Positions 29,499-39,065 are shown, counted from the first letter of the stretch. The stretch is 64,000 bases of DNA from DASYLJ01 sp964432595 (GCA_964432595.1 CAYSOF010000008.1:1-64000); one strand, 5' to 3'. Notes: generated by a model from the sequence alone, not told the origin. Numbers and translations: made by a program.

Positions 29499-30232
29499 GC
29501 CGCCGACGCCCCGAGGATGTCGAGGAACACCGTCTCGAGCGACGGCGCGTCGTGGCCGTTGCCGGCGTGGGCGCGCAGCTCGTCGAGGCTGCCCAGCGCC
29601 ACCAGCTTGCCGCGGTCGAGGATGCCGATGCGCCCGCAGAGCTCCTCGGCGACGGCCAGGCTGTGCGTCGAGAGGAAGATCGTGACGCCCTCGTTCGCGA
29701 GCCGCACCAGGAGTCGGCGCATCGCGATGGCGCCCTCGGGATCGAGGCCGACCATGGGCTCGTCGAGGACGAGGATGCGCGGGCGATGGATCAACGCGCC
29801 GGCGAGCGACAGCCGCTGCTTCATGCCGTGCGAGTACGTCTCGATGAGCTCGCCCGCCTGCGCGCTCAGGCGGAACTCGTCGAGCAGCGCCGTCGCCCGC
29901 TGCGACGCCTCGGCCGCGGCGAGCCCGTACAGGCCGCCGACGAAGCGCAGGTACTCGACGCCGGTGAGCTTGTCGTAGAGGTGCGGGCGGTCGGGCAGGA
30001 AGCCGGCGACGGCCTTCGCCGCCTCGGGCGCGCGCCGGATGTCGTGGCCGTCGAGCAGCACCGTGCCCGACGTCGGCGCGAGCAGGCCCATCATCATCTT
30101 GATGGTGGTGGTCTTGCCCGCGCCGTTGCGGCCGATGAATCCGAACACGGTGCCCGACGGTACCTCGAGCGAGAGGTCGTCGACGGCGACGAGCGGCCCG
30201 TACGCCTTGCGCAGCTGGACGATGCGGATCAC
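29495..30232 (-). CDS. ABC transporter ATP-binding protein
   Basis: 245-aa nucleotide-binding subunit of the CcmA/DrrA/GldA type. Walker A is GRNGAGKTTT, the signature is YSHGMKQRLSLAGAL, Walker B is ILVLDEPMVGLD, and the switch is STHS. The first codon is GTG 30232, inside the transglutaminase stop (GTGA); the much longer upstream frame is a shadow of that gene. It is translationally coupled to both neighbours and powers the permease encoded by the next gene. Confidence 0.93.
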   Translation of the reverse strand: MIRIVQLRKAYGPLVAVDDLSLEVPSGTVFGFIGRNGAGKTTTIKMMMGLLAPTSGTVLLDGHDIRRAPEAAKAVAGFLPDRPHLYDKLTGVEYLRFVGGLYGLAAAEASQRATALLDEFRLSAQAGELIETYSHGMKQRLSLAGALIHRPRILVLDEPMVGLDPEGAIAMRRLLVRLANEGVTIFLSTHSLAVAEELCGRIGILDRGKLVALGSLDELRAHAGNGHDAPSLETVFLDILGASAA

Positions 30233-31680
30233 GACCCGGTCCCCTCCATGGTGGCGAAGCGCAGGTTGCCGACGATGCCCGCGAGCTCGAGATGCTGCTC
30301 CGGCCCGCCTTCGAGGAGCTTCACGTGCGTGGCGTCGGCAGGCAGCTGGCCGAAGACCGCGTCGGCGCTGACCCAGCGTCCCAGCCAGAGCTCGTTCCAG
30401 GCGTGATAGTAGAAGCCGTCGTCCATGTGGACGAGCCCGGCGACGACGCGGGCCGGAATCCCGGCGGCGCGCGCCAGCGCGGCGAGCAGCACCGCATGCT
30501 CGTTGCAGTCGCCGCGCCGTGTGCGCAGCACCTCGCGGGCGCTCGGCACGGTGACGGTGGGCTCCTGCGTCATGTTGACGTGCACCCAGTCGACGAGCCG
30601 ACGCACCGAGACGAGCGGATCGGCGCCGTCGCCGACGATCCCCTGCGCGCGAGCGATGATCGCGGGGTCGTCCGACTCGATGAACGGCGACGGGCCCACC
30701 CAGCGCGCGGGCAGCGCCGCCTCGGGATCGACGCGTGACGGCAGTCGTTCGCGCACGATCCGCACCACGCCGTCGCGCACGACCTGGCGCGGCGGATCGT
30801 CGGGGATGCGCGTCGCCGCCTCGCCGGACACGCGCAGCGACAGCGTGCCGCGCTCGCGGTCGCCGTCGATCAGCCCGTCGAGCGGCACGCGCGTCGACGA
30901 CGTGAGGTCGAACGGCGCGCTGGCGTCGATGCCGGCGAGCGCGACGTCGCGCGGCTCGGAGAGCAGGATCAACCCGAGCGTCGCCTCTTCGCGGACCGCG
31001 CGGCCCTCGCCGTCGATCCACACGCGCGCCTTCATGCCCTGCTGCTCCTCGACGAGGCGCGTGGTCTCGCGGCCGTCGACGGTCTCGTGCCCCTCGACCT
31101 CCGTCGTCACGCGGTCGTTGCGGAGCGTGAGCGGGCTGAACACCGAGTGGGTGTACCGCGTGCCCGCGGCCGGTTTCGCGGCGGCGATGCGGGGACGCAT
31201 CGCCACCGGCAGCTGGATGGGCTCGTCGAGCGGCAGCGAGACGCGCTCGCTCTTGTCGCCGGCGCCGTAGTGCACGTCGAGCCGGCGGCCGTCGCTCTCG
31301 CCGCTCGCGGTGAACGTCGTCGCCGGGGACACGAGGACGAACTTGAACGCGCGCAGGCCGTAGTCCGCGTCGGTGTCCGCCACCATCGTCGTCGCCAGCT
31401 GCTGCGGCGAGCCCATCATCGCGACGCCCACCGACGACTCGTCTTCGAAGCGCCAGCCGGTCGGGGTGCGCGTGGTCACCCGTCGCGTGCGGCCGATCTT
31501 GCGGTCGCCCTGGTAGACGCCGAACCACTCTTCGCGGCGGGCACCGTCGCCATCGCCCACCGACGCGATGGGCGGCAAGTCGGCCAGATCGCTCGACGGG
31601 GATGGCATCTGCTTCTGCACCAGCAGCGCCATCATCCCCAGCCAGGCGACCAGGACGGTGATGGTGAGGACGTGCTTCAC
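30229..31680 (-). CDS. Membrane-anchored transglutaminase-like protein
   Basis: 483 aa from GTG 31680. One N-terminal hydrophobic helix (VLTITVLVAWLGMMALLV) acts as anchor or signal. The C-terminal half holds the transglutaminase-like core: TRRGDCNEHAVLLAALARAAG with the catalytic Cys, GFYYHAWNELWLG with the His, and WVSADAVFGQ with the Asp. Related bacterial proteins act as peptidases, amidases or crosslinkers. It leads a three-gene unit with an ABC ATPase and permease, suggesting periplasmic processing linked to export; this is inference. Confidence 0.85.
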   Translation of the reverse strand: MKHVLTITVLVAWLGMMALLVQKQMPSPSSDLADLPPIASVGDGDGARREEWFGVYQGDRKIGRTRRVTTRTPTGWRFEDESSVGVAMMGSPQQLATTMVADTDADYGLRAFKFVLVSPATTFTASGESDGRRLDVHYGAGDKSERVSLPLDEPIQLPVAMRPRIAAAKPAAGTRYTHSVFSPLTLRNDRVTTEVEGHETVDGRETTRLVEEQQGMKARVWIDGEGRAVREEATLGLILLSEPRDVALAGIDASAPFDLTSSTRVPLDGLIDGDRERGTLSLRVSGEAATRIPDDPPRQVVRDGVVRIVRERLPSRVDPEAALPARWVGPSPFIESDDPAIIARAQGIVGDGADPLVSVRRLVDWVHVNMTQEPTVTVPSAREVLRTRRGDCNEHAVLLAALARAAGIPARVVAGLVHMDDGFYYHAWNELWLGRWVSADAVFGQLPADATHVKLLEGGPEQHLELAGIVGNLRFATMEGTGS

Positions 31681-31847
31681 GCGGGGCCCGGAGCCTTCGA
31701 CTATACGGGGCGACGGGCATTCATTCGAGCAGCGGCCGCCCGTTCCCACCCGGCGTCGCGTCGCGGCGCCGCCAATCGCAGGATTGGGAATCGCCGACCG
31801 TCCGCGCGCGCCCAGCGGATGGAATGCGGGTTGCTCCGTCGAGGGGC

Positions 31848-33269
31848 ATGACGTTCTCGCACCACGAGCGGCTCTCCGCCCTCGACGACAGCTTCCTCGA
31901 GCTGGAGGACGCCAGCTCGCACATGCACATCGGTGCGGTCGCCATCTTCGACGGCGACGTCGACATCGACGCGGTGCATCGGCTGATGGAGGCGACGCTC
32001 CATCGAGTGCCCCGCTATCGCCAGCGGATCGTGTACGATCCGGTCTTCGGGCAGCCGGCCTGGGTCGACGACGATCGTTTCAACCTGACCTACCACCTGC
32101 GGCACACGCGCCTGCCGCACCCGGGCGACGATCGGCAGCTGAAGCGGCTCGCGGGCCGCATCATGTCGCAGCAGCTCGATCGCGGAAAGCCGCTGTGGGA
32201 GATGTGGCTCATCGAGGGCCTCGCCGACGGCCGCGTCGCGATCCTCTCGAAGGCCCACCACTGCATGATCGACGGCGTGGGCAGCGTCGAGCTGACGGGC
32301 GCGATCATGCGCCCGACCGCCGACCACGATCCCCGGCTCGACGAGCCGCCGCCGCGCTGGGTGCCGCGACCGCGGCCGTCGCCCGCCGCCCTGGTCGCGA
32401 GCGAGGTCATCCACCGCGTGACGGCGCCGCTCACCATGCTGCGCGACGCGCTCGGCGCGCCGTGCGCCTCGCTGCGCACGCTGCCACGCGTCGTCGGCGG
32501 GCTGGCCAGCGCCATCGGCACCGGCCTGCGGAGCGCTTCGTCGACGCCGCTCAACGTCGCGATCGGCCCGCACCGGCGATTCGACTGGGCGGTCATGGAC
32601 CTCGAGGTCCTGAAGGACGTCCGCACGCGCCTCGGCGGGACCGTGAACGACCTGGTCCTGGCGATGCTGTCGGGCGCCCTCGGGCGGTTTCTCGTCCGGC
32701 GCGGCGTCGCGGTCGGCGGGCTCGACTTCCGGGCGATGGTGCCGGTGAACGTGCGCACCGCCGCCACGCGCGAGCACGTCGGCAACCAGGTGGCGATGAT
32801 GGTGGTCCGTCTCCCGCTCGATGAGCCCGATCCGCAGGCTCGGCTCACGCGTGTCGTGGGAGAGACACGCCGCGCAAAGACGTCCTCGCAGGCGGAAGGC
32901 ATGCGCGCGCTCGAGGACCTGAGCGACCGCACGTTCACGACGCTCCTCACCGAGTTCGCGCGGCTCACGGCACTGTCCCGCCCGTACAACATCGTCGTGA
33001 CGAACGTCCCCGGGCCGCCCTTCCCCGTGCACGTATTGGGCGCACGCATGAGCGCGTGCTATCCCCTGGTGCCGTTGTTCCAGAATCAGGCACTCGGCGT
33101 CGCGTTGTTCAGCTACGACGGCCGACTCTACTGGGGGTTCAACACCGACTGGGACGTCCTGCCCGACGTCCATGAGCTGGTCGAGGGCGTCGAGCGCGAG
33201 TATGCGGCGCTGTGCGCGGTCGCGGGCCTCGGCGAGGACCGGCGCCCCGATGCCCAGGAGGCGTCTTGA
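31848..33269 (+). CDS. Wax ester synthase / diacylglycerol acyltransferase
   Basis: WS/DGAT enzyme that joins acyl-CoA to fatty alcohols or diacylglycerol to make storage lipid. From ATG 31848 it has 473 aa; an ATG at 31824 adds eight residues. The catalytic HHCMIDG at 137-143 fits HHxxxDG, and LSALDDSFLELE, PLWEMWLIEG, NDLVLAMLSGALG and the late NVPGPP motif are family hallmarks. It is followed in tight succession by an SCP2-hydrolase and an SDR, forming a lipid-handling unit. Confidence 0.94.
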   Translation: MTFSHHERLSALDDSFLELEDASSHMHIGAVAIFDGDVDIDAVHRLMEATLHRVPRYRQRIVYDPVFGQPAWVDDDRFNLTYHLRHTRLPHPGDDRQLKRLAGRIMSQQLDRGKPLWEMWLIEGLADGRVAILSKAHHCMIDGVGSVELTGAIMRPTADHDPRLDEPPPRWVPRPRPSPAALVASEVIHRVTAPLTMLRDALGAPCASLRTLPRVVGGLASAIGTGLRSASSTPLNVAIGPHRRFDWAVMDLEVLKDVRTRLGGTVNDLVLAMLSGALGRFLVRRGVAVGGLDFRAMVPVNVRTAATREHVGNQVAMMVVRLPLDEPDPQARLTRVVGETRRAKTSSQAEGMRALEDLSDRTFTTLLTEFARLTALSRPYNIVVTNVPGPPFPVHVLGARMSACYPLVPLFQNQALGVALFSYDGRLYWGFNTDWDVLPDVHELVEGVEREYAALCAVAGLGEDRRPDAQEAS

Positions 33270-34480
33270 GCGGAAGACGCTCCCTCCCGCAGTACATGGA
33301 GCTACCCTCGCCATCCGATCGGCTGGCGCGGGGGCTCGAGCGACGTCTCACGGCGGCGTCGCCGCTCGCCGAGGGACAACACGCCACCGTCGTGTTCGAC
33401 GCCGGGACGGTGGCGTGGACGATGATGATCGAGAGCGGCCACATGCGGCTCATGTCGGGACGGTCGCCGTCCTACGACACGCTGATCCGTGCCGACACGG
33501 CCACGCTGACGGCCGTCGTCGAGGGCGTCACGTCGGGCGCGCGCGCGTTCCTCGACGGACGCCTCGTCATCCGCGGCAACCTCGCGCTGGCGCTCAAGCT
33601 CGACGCCACGGGCGCCACCACGCCACCGGTCGATTTTCCGCGCGCATACACGGTGTCGGCGGCGGGCATCGACACGTTCGTGCTGGAGGCGGGCAGCGGC
33701 CCTCCCGTCGTCCTGCTGCACGGGCTCGGCGCGACCAACGCGTCGATGCTACCGACGCTGATGGCGCTCGCCGCCGATCATCGCGTCTTCGCCGTCGACC
33801 TCCCCGGCTTCGGCGACAGCGCGAAACCCGCGGTCGTGTACGATCCCGCGTTCTTCGCCGGCTGGCTGACCGCGCTGCTCGACGCGCTGGGGCTCGATCG
33901 GGCGGTGCTCGTCGGCAACTCGATGGGCGGGCGGATCGCCATCGAAGCCGCGCTGCGCGTCCCGGAGCGCGTCGACCGCATCGTCCTCTTCGCGCCGTCG
34001 CTCGCCTTCAAGCGCTTCCGCGAAGCGACGCCGCTGGTGCGCCTGCTGGCCGCCGAGCTCGGGGCGATGCCGCTGCGGGCGCCGCGGGCCGTCGTCATGG
34101 GCACGCTGCGCATGATGTTCGCGCAGCCCGCCCGCCTGAGCGACGCGTGGTACGACGCGGCGGCGGACGAGTTCATCCGCGTGTTCGCCGACGCCGCCGG
34201 CCGCGTCGCGTTCTTCTCGGCCGCGCGCCAGATCTACCTCGAGGAGGCGCACGGCGAGCACGGGTTCTGGGACCGCATCCGGGCGCTGTCGCGGCCGGCG
34301 CTCTTCCTCTGGGGCGACCGCGATCCGCTCGTGCCGTCGCGCTTCGCGCCGCACGTCACCGGCGCCGTGCCGCACGCCCGGTCCGTCGTGTTGGCCGACT
34401 GCGGCCACGTGCCGCAGTTCGAATGGCCCGACCGGACCCACGCGCTCGTGCGCACGTTTCTGCACGAGGCGGTCGCGTGA
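33266..34480 (+). CDS. SCP2-like domain fused to alpha/beta hydrolase
   Basis: 404 aa if translation begins at TTG 33266, which overlaps the previous stop as TTGA and has AGGAGG four bases upstream; ATG 33296 gives 394 aa. Residues about 20-115 resemble the SCP2 sterol/lipid-binding fold (TVAWTMMIESGHMRLMSG..RGNLALALKL). The rest is an alpha/beta hydrolase with VVLLHGLGA, nucleophile elbow GNSMGG, Asp region LFLWGDRDPLVP and a final His in DCGHVPQFEWP. The fusion suggests a lipid esterase that captures its substrate; the actual substrate is not known. Confidence 0.87.
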   Translation: MSGRRSLPQYMELPSPSDRLARGLERRLTAASPLAEGQHATVVFDAGTVAWTMMIESGHMRLMSGRSPSYDTLIRADTATLTAVVEGVTSGARAFLDGRLVIRGNLALALKLDATGATTPPVDFPRAYTVSAAGIDTFVLEAGSGPPVVLLHGLGATNASMLPTLMALAADHRVFAVDLPGFGDSAKPAVVYDPAFFAGWLTALLDALGLDRAVLVGNSMGGRIAIEAALRVPERVDRIVLFAPSLAFKRFREATPLVRLLAAELGAMPLRAPRAVVMGTLRMMFAQPARLSDAWYDAAADEFIRVFADAAGRVAFFSAARQIYLEEAHGEHGFWDRIRALSRPALFLWGDRDPLVPSRFAPHVTGAVPHARSVVLADCGHVPQFEWPDRTHALVRTFLHEAVA

Positions 34481-35292
34481 CCTGGCTCGACGGCTTCCGT
34501 GACCGCGTGGTGCTGGTCACGGGCGCGTCGAGCGGGATCGGTCGCGCGACGGCCCTGGCGTTCGCGGCCGAGGGCGCGCACGTCGCGCTCGTCGCACGCC
34601 GCGCCGCGGTCCTCGACGACGTCGTCGCGGCCGCGGCGTCGCCCGCGGGGCGCCTGCTCGCGGTGCCCACCGACGTCGGCTCGCCGGAGCAGGTCGCGGC
34701 GTGCTTCGCCCGCGTCACGACCGAGCTGGGACCGATCGACGTCGTCGTCAACAACGCCGGCTTGCTGATCCCGTCACCCGTCACGGAGCTCGCGCCGGCC
34801 GACCTCGAGGCGATGCTGCGCGTGAACCTGTTCGGCGCGCTGTCCGTCATGCAGGAAGCGGTGCGCTGCATGGCGCCGCGCGACACGGGCAGCATCGTCA
34901 ACGTGGCCTCGCTGGCGGGCCGGCGGGGCGTCACGCCGCTCGGCGGCTACTGCGCGACGAAGTTCGCGCTGGTCGGGTTGACCGAGGCGCTGCGGACCGA
35001 GCTGCACGCGAGCCGCATCCACGTCGGGCTGGTCCTGCCGGGCGTCGTCGACACGCCCATGGTGAGCGGCGACGGCGTCGAGCCGGGCTTCATCGACATC
35101 TGGCCCGCCGCGCTCACGATGCCGCCGGCCTGGGTGGTGTGGGCGGTCTTCGCGTCGGTGCGGTTCGGGCTGACCGAGATCTCGGTGCCTCCGGGCGCCG
35201 CCACCCTCGAGAAGCTCGCGGCGCTCGCACCGGGCATGGCGGACTCGCTCGTCGACTGGGGACGCCGCGTGGCGCGCTGGATGGCCGGCTGA
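34477..35292 (+). CDS. Short-chain dehydrogenase/reductase
   Basis: 271-aa NAD(P)-dependent SDR starting at GTG 34477 in a GTGA overlap with the hydrolase gene. Motifs: VLVTGASSGIGRA cofactor loop, VVNNAGL, active-site Ser in NVASLAG and YCATK. The C-terminal extension is longer than in minimal SDRs and mildly hydrophobic (PPAWVVWAVFASV), as in membrane-associated fatty acyl or acylglycerol-linked SDRs. As third gene after WS/DGAT it may reduce an acyl intermediate or alcohol. Confidence 0.92.
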   Translation: MTWLDGFRDRVVLVTGASSGIGRATALAFAAEGAHVALVARRAAVLDDVVAAAASPAGRLLAVPTDVGSPEQVAACFARVTTELGPIDVVVNNAGLLIPSPVTELAPADLEAMLRVNLFGALSVMQEAVRCMAPRDTGSIVNVASLAGRRGVTPLGGYCATKFALVGLTEALRTELHASRIHVGLVLPGVVDTPMVSGDGVEPGFIDIWPAALTMPPAWVVWAVFASVRFGLTEISVPPGAATLEKLAALAPGMADSLVDWGRRVARWMAG

Positions 35293-35312
35293 CGCGACTC
35301 GGTGTCGCTCCG

Positions 35313-37370
35313 TCAGCCGCGCACCAGCGCTTGGGCGGCCGCGATCAGCTCGGCCAGGCTCGCCGCGCACTCCTCGGGGATCACGTCGCGGCCGGCGGCC
35401 CGGATCACCCGGCGCTGCAGGGCGGCGAGCTTGCGCATCACCTTGGCCAGCAGGCTCCGGCGACGCTTCTCCGCGGCGCCGGCGGCCTTCTCGAGCAGCG
35501 CCAGCGCGCCGCCGACACGCTTCGTGATCGCCGTGCGCGTGCGGGCGTCCACCTCGCCGGGCGCGCAGACGTCGGGCGCCGCCAGCTGCCCGAGGCGGCA
35601 GGCGAGGCCCGCGTCGCCCTCCGGCGGCGTCGACACGCATCCGCGCTCGGCGTCGCACGTGTCCGCCGTGCACGGGTCGTCGTCGGCGCACTCGTCGTCG
35701 CCGCTGCATGCCGGCACCAGGACGACCTCGGACGCGGCGAGCGCGTCGAGGCGGCCGAAACCGCTCGCATCGTCGAAGCCGACGGGCCCGACGTCGACCG
35801 CGCCCCGCCGCAGCGCGGTCTGCACCGCGAGCGGCGTCAGCGTCGGATCCTGCTGGAGGAGCAGCGCGGCGACGCCCGCCGTGTGCGGCGCGGCCGCCGA
35901 CGTGCCGAAGAACGCGCACGACGGCGGACACGCGGGGAAGCCGCCGGCGTTCGAGATCGACACGCCGTCGAACGCGGCCACGTCGGGCTTCGCGCGGTCC
36001 TGTCGCACGGGAAAGTCGACGCGCGCCGGCCCGTGCGAGCTGAACGGCTCGACGTCGTCGAGGCCGGGATCGGCGACATCGATCGCCGCGACCGCCACGA
36101 CCTCGTCGAGCGCCGGATGGCCGACGATGCTCCCCGCCGGCGTCGAGTACTCCATCGCGACGACGCCGAGGCAAAACAACTCGAGCCGTCGCGCCTGCCC
36201 GGCGAACTGATCGATGACCACGTTGACGATCGTCTCGTCGGCACCCTGATTCTGGATGGCGACGAACTCCAGCGGGTCGTCGTCACCGTCCTGCGGGTTC
36301 ACGCCGACCGCGAGCGCATTGCGCTGCTCGTCGAGGAGGAAGATGTCGTAGTCGTTCCCCGACGCGCCGAACGGATCGTTCCACTGCAGGATGCACGTGA
36401 GCGTGCCGCCGCCCGGGACGACGACGGCGTTGGTGTTGTCGCCCCCGCCCTGCGCGAAGTCGTGGATGGTGTTCCCCAGGTCGACATAGTCCTGCTCGAG
36501 GTGCTCCTGCGCCTCGTTGCCCGCCGACGAGTGGTACGACACGCCGGCGGCGACCGCGTCGCGCACGGCCGCGGCGACCGGGCCGTCCTCGAAGTACGGC
36601 TCGCCGAAGAAGCCGAGGTCGTCGACGATGACGTCGGCGCCGGCATCCGTCAGGCACCGCACGGCCTCGAGCATCTCGAAGCTGTCCGCCGGACCGGCGA
36701 AGAGCAGCGCCGCGCCCGGCGCGACGTCGTGCACGATCTCGAGGAGCGCCACGCCCTCGTTGCCGCTGCCGCGCGGGCATTCCGCCGGCACGGTCACCGC
36801 GGGCAGATCGTCGCTCGCCTGCGCGGACGCGAGGTCGTCGATCCCGTCGGAGATGACGCCGACCACCACGCCGCGGCCATCGAGCCCGAGGGCCCGCACG
36901 CGGTCTCCGAGCGCGGCGCCGTCGCCCTCGGTGACGACCGCACCCGCGCGCACGACGGCCGGATCGACCGGCCGCACCGAACGGACCCACTCGAACGCGG
37001 CGACGCGATCGAGCAGCGCCGCATCGACACGGGCGCGCACGCGGCCGCGCTCGCGATCGACGCCGTCGACGGTCACACCTGCCCGCTGCAGCGCCGCCAG
37101 CTGCGCGTCGCCGAGGGGCACACAGTCGACGTAGACGCGCAGCCGGCCGTCGGGGGTGCGCGGCGGCCCCAGCGGCACGGGCCCGGCCGCGAGCGGTCCG
37201 GCCCAGCCGTCGCCGGCGCGCAGCTGCGCATGCACCTTCGCGTCGCCCTTGGCGTTCCTGGCGGGCAGATCGGCTGCGGTCAGCCGGTCGCTGGCGCGCG
37301 GAACGCCGGCGGCCGACGCCGTGACGGCGCAGAGCAGGAGCACGGGAGCGACGACCGAGGGACGGGGCAT
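35313..37370 (-). CDS. Secreted subtilisin-like serine protease with helical tail
   Basis: 685 aa with signal peptide VVAPVLLLCAVTASAAG. The peptidase S8 domain has the Asp motif VVVGVISDGIDDL, a likely His in EIVHDVAPGA, the SAGNEAQEHLEQDY oxyanion Asn region, and catalytic Ser in FFGTSAAAPHTAGVAALL near residue 490. This Asp/His spacing is of the subgroup with a diverged His motif. A Cys-rich segment (CSGDDECADDDPCTADTC) follows, then an approximately 85-aa helical Lys/Arg/Ala-rich tail similar to that of the Thr-linker protein at 58747-60000. Probably exported; target unknown. Confidence 0.88.
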   Translation of the reverse strand: MPRPSVVAPVLLLCAVTASAAGVPRASDRLTAADLPARNAKGDAKVHAQLRAGDGWAGPLAAGPVPLGPPRTPDGRLRVYVDCVPLGDAQLAALQRAGVTVDGVDRERGRVRARVDAALLDRVAAFEWVRSVRPVDPAVVRAGAVVTEGDGAALGDRVRALGLDGRGVVVGVISDGIDDLASAQASDDLPAVTVPAECPRGSGNEGVALLEIVHDVAPGAALLFAGPADSFEMLEAVRCLTDAGADVIVDDLGFFGEPYFEDGPVAAAVRDAVAAGVSYHSSAGNEAQEHLEQDYVDLGNTIHDFAQGGGDNTNAVVVPGGGTLTCILQWNDPFGASGNDYDIFLLDEQRNALAVGVNPQDGDDDPLEFVAIQNQGADETIVNVVIDQFAGQARRLELFCLGVVAMEYSTPAGSIVGHPALDEVVAVAAIDVADPGLDDVEPFSSHGPARVDFPVRQDRAKPDVAAFDGVSISNAGGFPACPPSCAFFGTSAAAPHTAGVAALLLQQDPTLTPLAVQTALRRGAVDVGPVGFDDASGFGRLDALAASEVVLVPACSGDDECADDDPCTADTCDAERGCVSTPPEGDAGLACRLGQLAAPDVCAPGEVDARTRTAITKRVGGALALLEKAAGAAEKRRRSLLAKVMRKLAALQRRVIRAAGRDVIPEECAASLAELIAAAQALVRG

Positions 37371-37418
37371 GGCACCTCCGGCGTTGGGCGCCCGAACGGG
37401 CGCGGCACCGTGAGTACG

Positions 37419-37437
37419 TCCGACCCGTCCGGTCGGA
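37419..37437 (-). terminator. Weak hairpin downstream of the SDR
   Basis: TCCGACC pairs with GGTCGGA around a 5-nt loop just after the SDR stop on the minus strand. No T-tract follows, so terminator activity is uncertain. Confidence 0.3.
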
Positions 37438-37448
37438 TGCAGCGGCCG

Positions 37449-38417
37449 CTATTCGAGGAGCCGCATGTGGCCCTGGTCGTTCAGCGTCTTCGCGAACGAC
37501 GGCTCGTAGGCCAGCTCCGGCTGCTCGCGCACGAGGCGGTCGAGCACCTGCGCGTCGGTGCCGACGAGCACGCGCCAGGTGTCGGTGCGCACGCCGTCGA
37601 GGATCGTCGTCGCCGCCTGCGCGGCGGTGGTCGGCGCATTGTCGCGGAAGGCGACGGCCATCTGGTGCATGGCCGCGCGGATCTGGTCGTCGGAGATCAC
37701 GTCGACGGGCATGCCGCGGCGCGCGAGCATCTGGCGCACGTTCGCGACGTCGTCCGTCGACGCCGACAGCGCGTCCTGCTTGCCGAGCACCTTCGGCGAG
37801 TTGAACATGATCGACGTGCCGATGTGGCCCGGCATGACGAGCACCGCTTTCACGTGCGGCGCGTTCAGGCGCAGGTCGGTGATGAGCGCCTCGGTGAAGC
37901 CCTTCACCGCGAACTTCGCGCTGCTGTACGCCGTGTGGGAGACAGCCGGCCCGAGCGACGCCCAGAAGCCGTTCACGCTGCTCGTGTTGATGATGCAGCC
38001 CTCGTCGCTCGCGACCAGCAGCGGCATGAACGCGCGCGTGCAGTAGTAGACGCCGTACCAGCAGACGTCGAACGTGCGTTCCCATTCGGCGCGGTCGCCG
38101 TTCACGAAGCTGCCGCCGCCGCCGATGCCCGCGTTGTTGAAGAGCAGGTTGACGTGCTTCGTGCCGTGCGCCGCGAGCACCGCGTCGCGGAACGCGAGCA
38201 CCTGCGCTTCGTCCGACACGTCGCACTCGTGCATCGTGACGCGCGCACCGCCGGTGACGATCTCCTCGGCGAGACGCTTCGTCTCCGCCATGTTCTCCGA
38301 CGACACGTCGCAGATCGCGACGGAGCAGCCGTCGGCGGCGAGCTGCGTCGTCAGCTCGCGCCCCATGCCCGTGCCGCCGCCCGTGACGACGGCCAATTTC
38401 CCGCGGAACGTCTTCAT
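37449..38417 (-). CDS. Short-chain dehydrogenase/reductase
   Basis: 322 aa, longer than a minimal SDR. It has VVTGGGTGMGRELT, LLFNNAGIGG, active-site Ser in INTSSVNG and the YSSAK catalytic pair. ECDVSDEAQV is the NAD-adenine-contacting Asp segment. The extended C-terminus resembles those of SDRs in mycobacterial and gammaproteobacterial lipid or steroid pathways. It stands alone on the minus strand, 78 nt upstream of the subtilase gene; no substrate can be assigned. Confidence 0.92.
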   Translation of the reverse strand: MKTFRGKLAVVTGGGTGMGRELTTQLAADGCSVAICDVSSENMAETKRLAEEIVTGGARVTMHECDVSDEAQVLAFRDAVLAAHGTKHVNLLFNNAGIGGGGSFVNGDRAEWERTFDVCWYGVYYCTRAFMPLLVASDEGCIINTSSVNGFWASLGPAVSHTAYSSAKFAVKGFTEALITDLRLNAPHVKAVLVMPGHIGTSIMFNSPKVLGKQDALSASTDDVANVRQMLARRGMPVDVISDDQIRAAMHQMAVAFRDNAPTTAAQAATTILDGVRTDTWRVLVGTDAQVLDRLVREQPELAYEPSFAKTLNDQGHMRLLE

Positions 38418-38456
38418 CCCGTTCTTATCCCTGCTGGCGCGGCGTGGTGTCCACCC

Positions 38457-39065
38457 TCACCCCGGCGGAAACCGCTCCAACGGCACGACGATCGCTCCGA
38501 ACGACTCCGTGCGCCCCTCGGTATGGGCCTTCGCCGTCAGCGCCGCGCCGATGGCGTCGCGGAAGTCCTGCCCGATCGTCGGTCGGACGCCCGCCAGCCC
38601 GAACCGCTGCAGGGCGGCGCGCGACCACGGCGCACGGCGCCCGACGCGTGGACCCGCCCACCGCGACCACGACGCCGTCGGGAAGCACTCGATCGCCGGA
38701 ACGTGGACCGCCTCGACCGCGCGGTAGAGCTCCAGCCCGCGCCGGATCCACTCGTAGTAGTCGCTCGTCTGCAGCATGGCGTGGTCGGGCGTGTACCGGA
38801 TGCCGCACACGCGTGCGCGGGCCAGCGCCCCCTCGTCGCGACGTGAACGGTAGCCGTCGGGCGCGGGAGCGCGCGGACTGTCGATCGCGACCAGGGTGAC
38901 ACCCAGGTCGACCAGTCGCTGCGCCACCGCCGCGGGGTCGTGCAGGTTCGTGAGGCCGAGGACGGCGTCACCGTCGGTCCACGCCAGATGGAAGCCCTTG
39001 CGGCGACCTCCGACGTCGACGCCGGCCCATGTCCGCGGCGTCATGGCCGCACCCGAGCGAGGCAC
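38457..39065 (-). CDS. DUF429-like protein
   Basis: 202 aa, or 195 aa from the second ATG at 39044 (MTPRTWAGVDVGG). The N-terminal GVDVGGRRKGFHLAW and AIDSPRAPAPDG, together with RVCGIRYTPDHAML and IECFPTASW, are features of DUF429 proteins, which have a ribonuclease-H-like or actin-like fold with unknown function. It is a single gene between an SDR and the propeller protein. I recognise the family but cannot assign a reaction. Confidence 0.7.
   Translation of the reverse strand: MPRSGAAMTPRTWAGVDVGGRRKGFHLAWTDGDAVLGLTNLHDPAAVAQRLVDLGVTLVAIDSPRAPAPDGYRSRRDEGALARARVCGIRYTPDHAMLQTSDYYEWIRRGLELYRAVEAVHVPAIECFPTASWSRWAGPRVGRRAPWSRAALQRFGLAGVRPTIGQDFRDAIGAALTAKAHTEGRTESFGAIVVPLERFPPG

Noticed and set aside
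36283..38226. A 647-codon minus-strand frame overlapping the subtilase and SDR
   Set aside because: It is a different frame of the same strand, Arg/Ala-rich, with no motif.
34701..38846. A 1381-codon open frame on the plus strand
   Set aside because: It is antisense to the subtilase and SDR genes on the minus strand, is rich in Arg/Gly/Ala and has no domain. It is a high-GC shadow frame.
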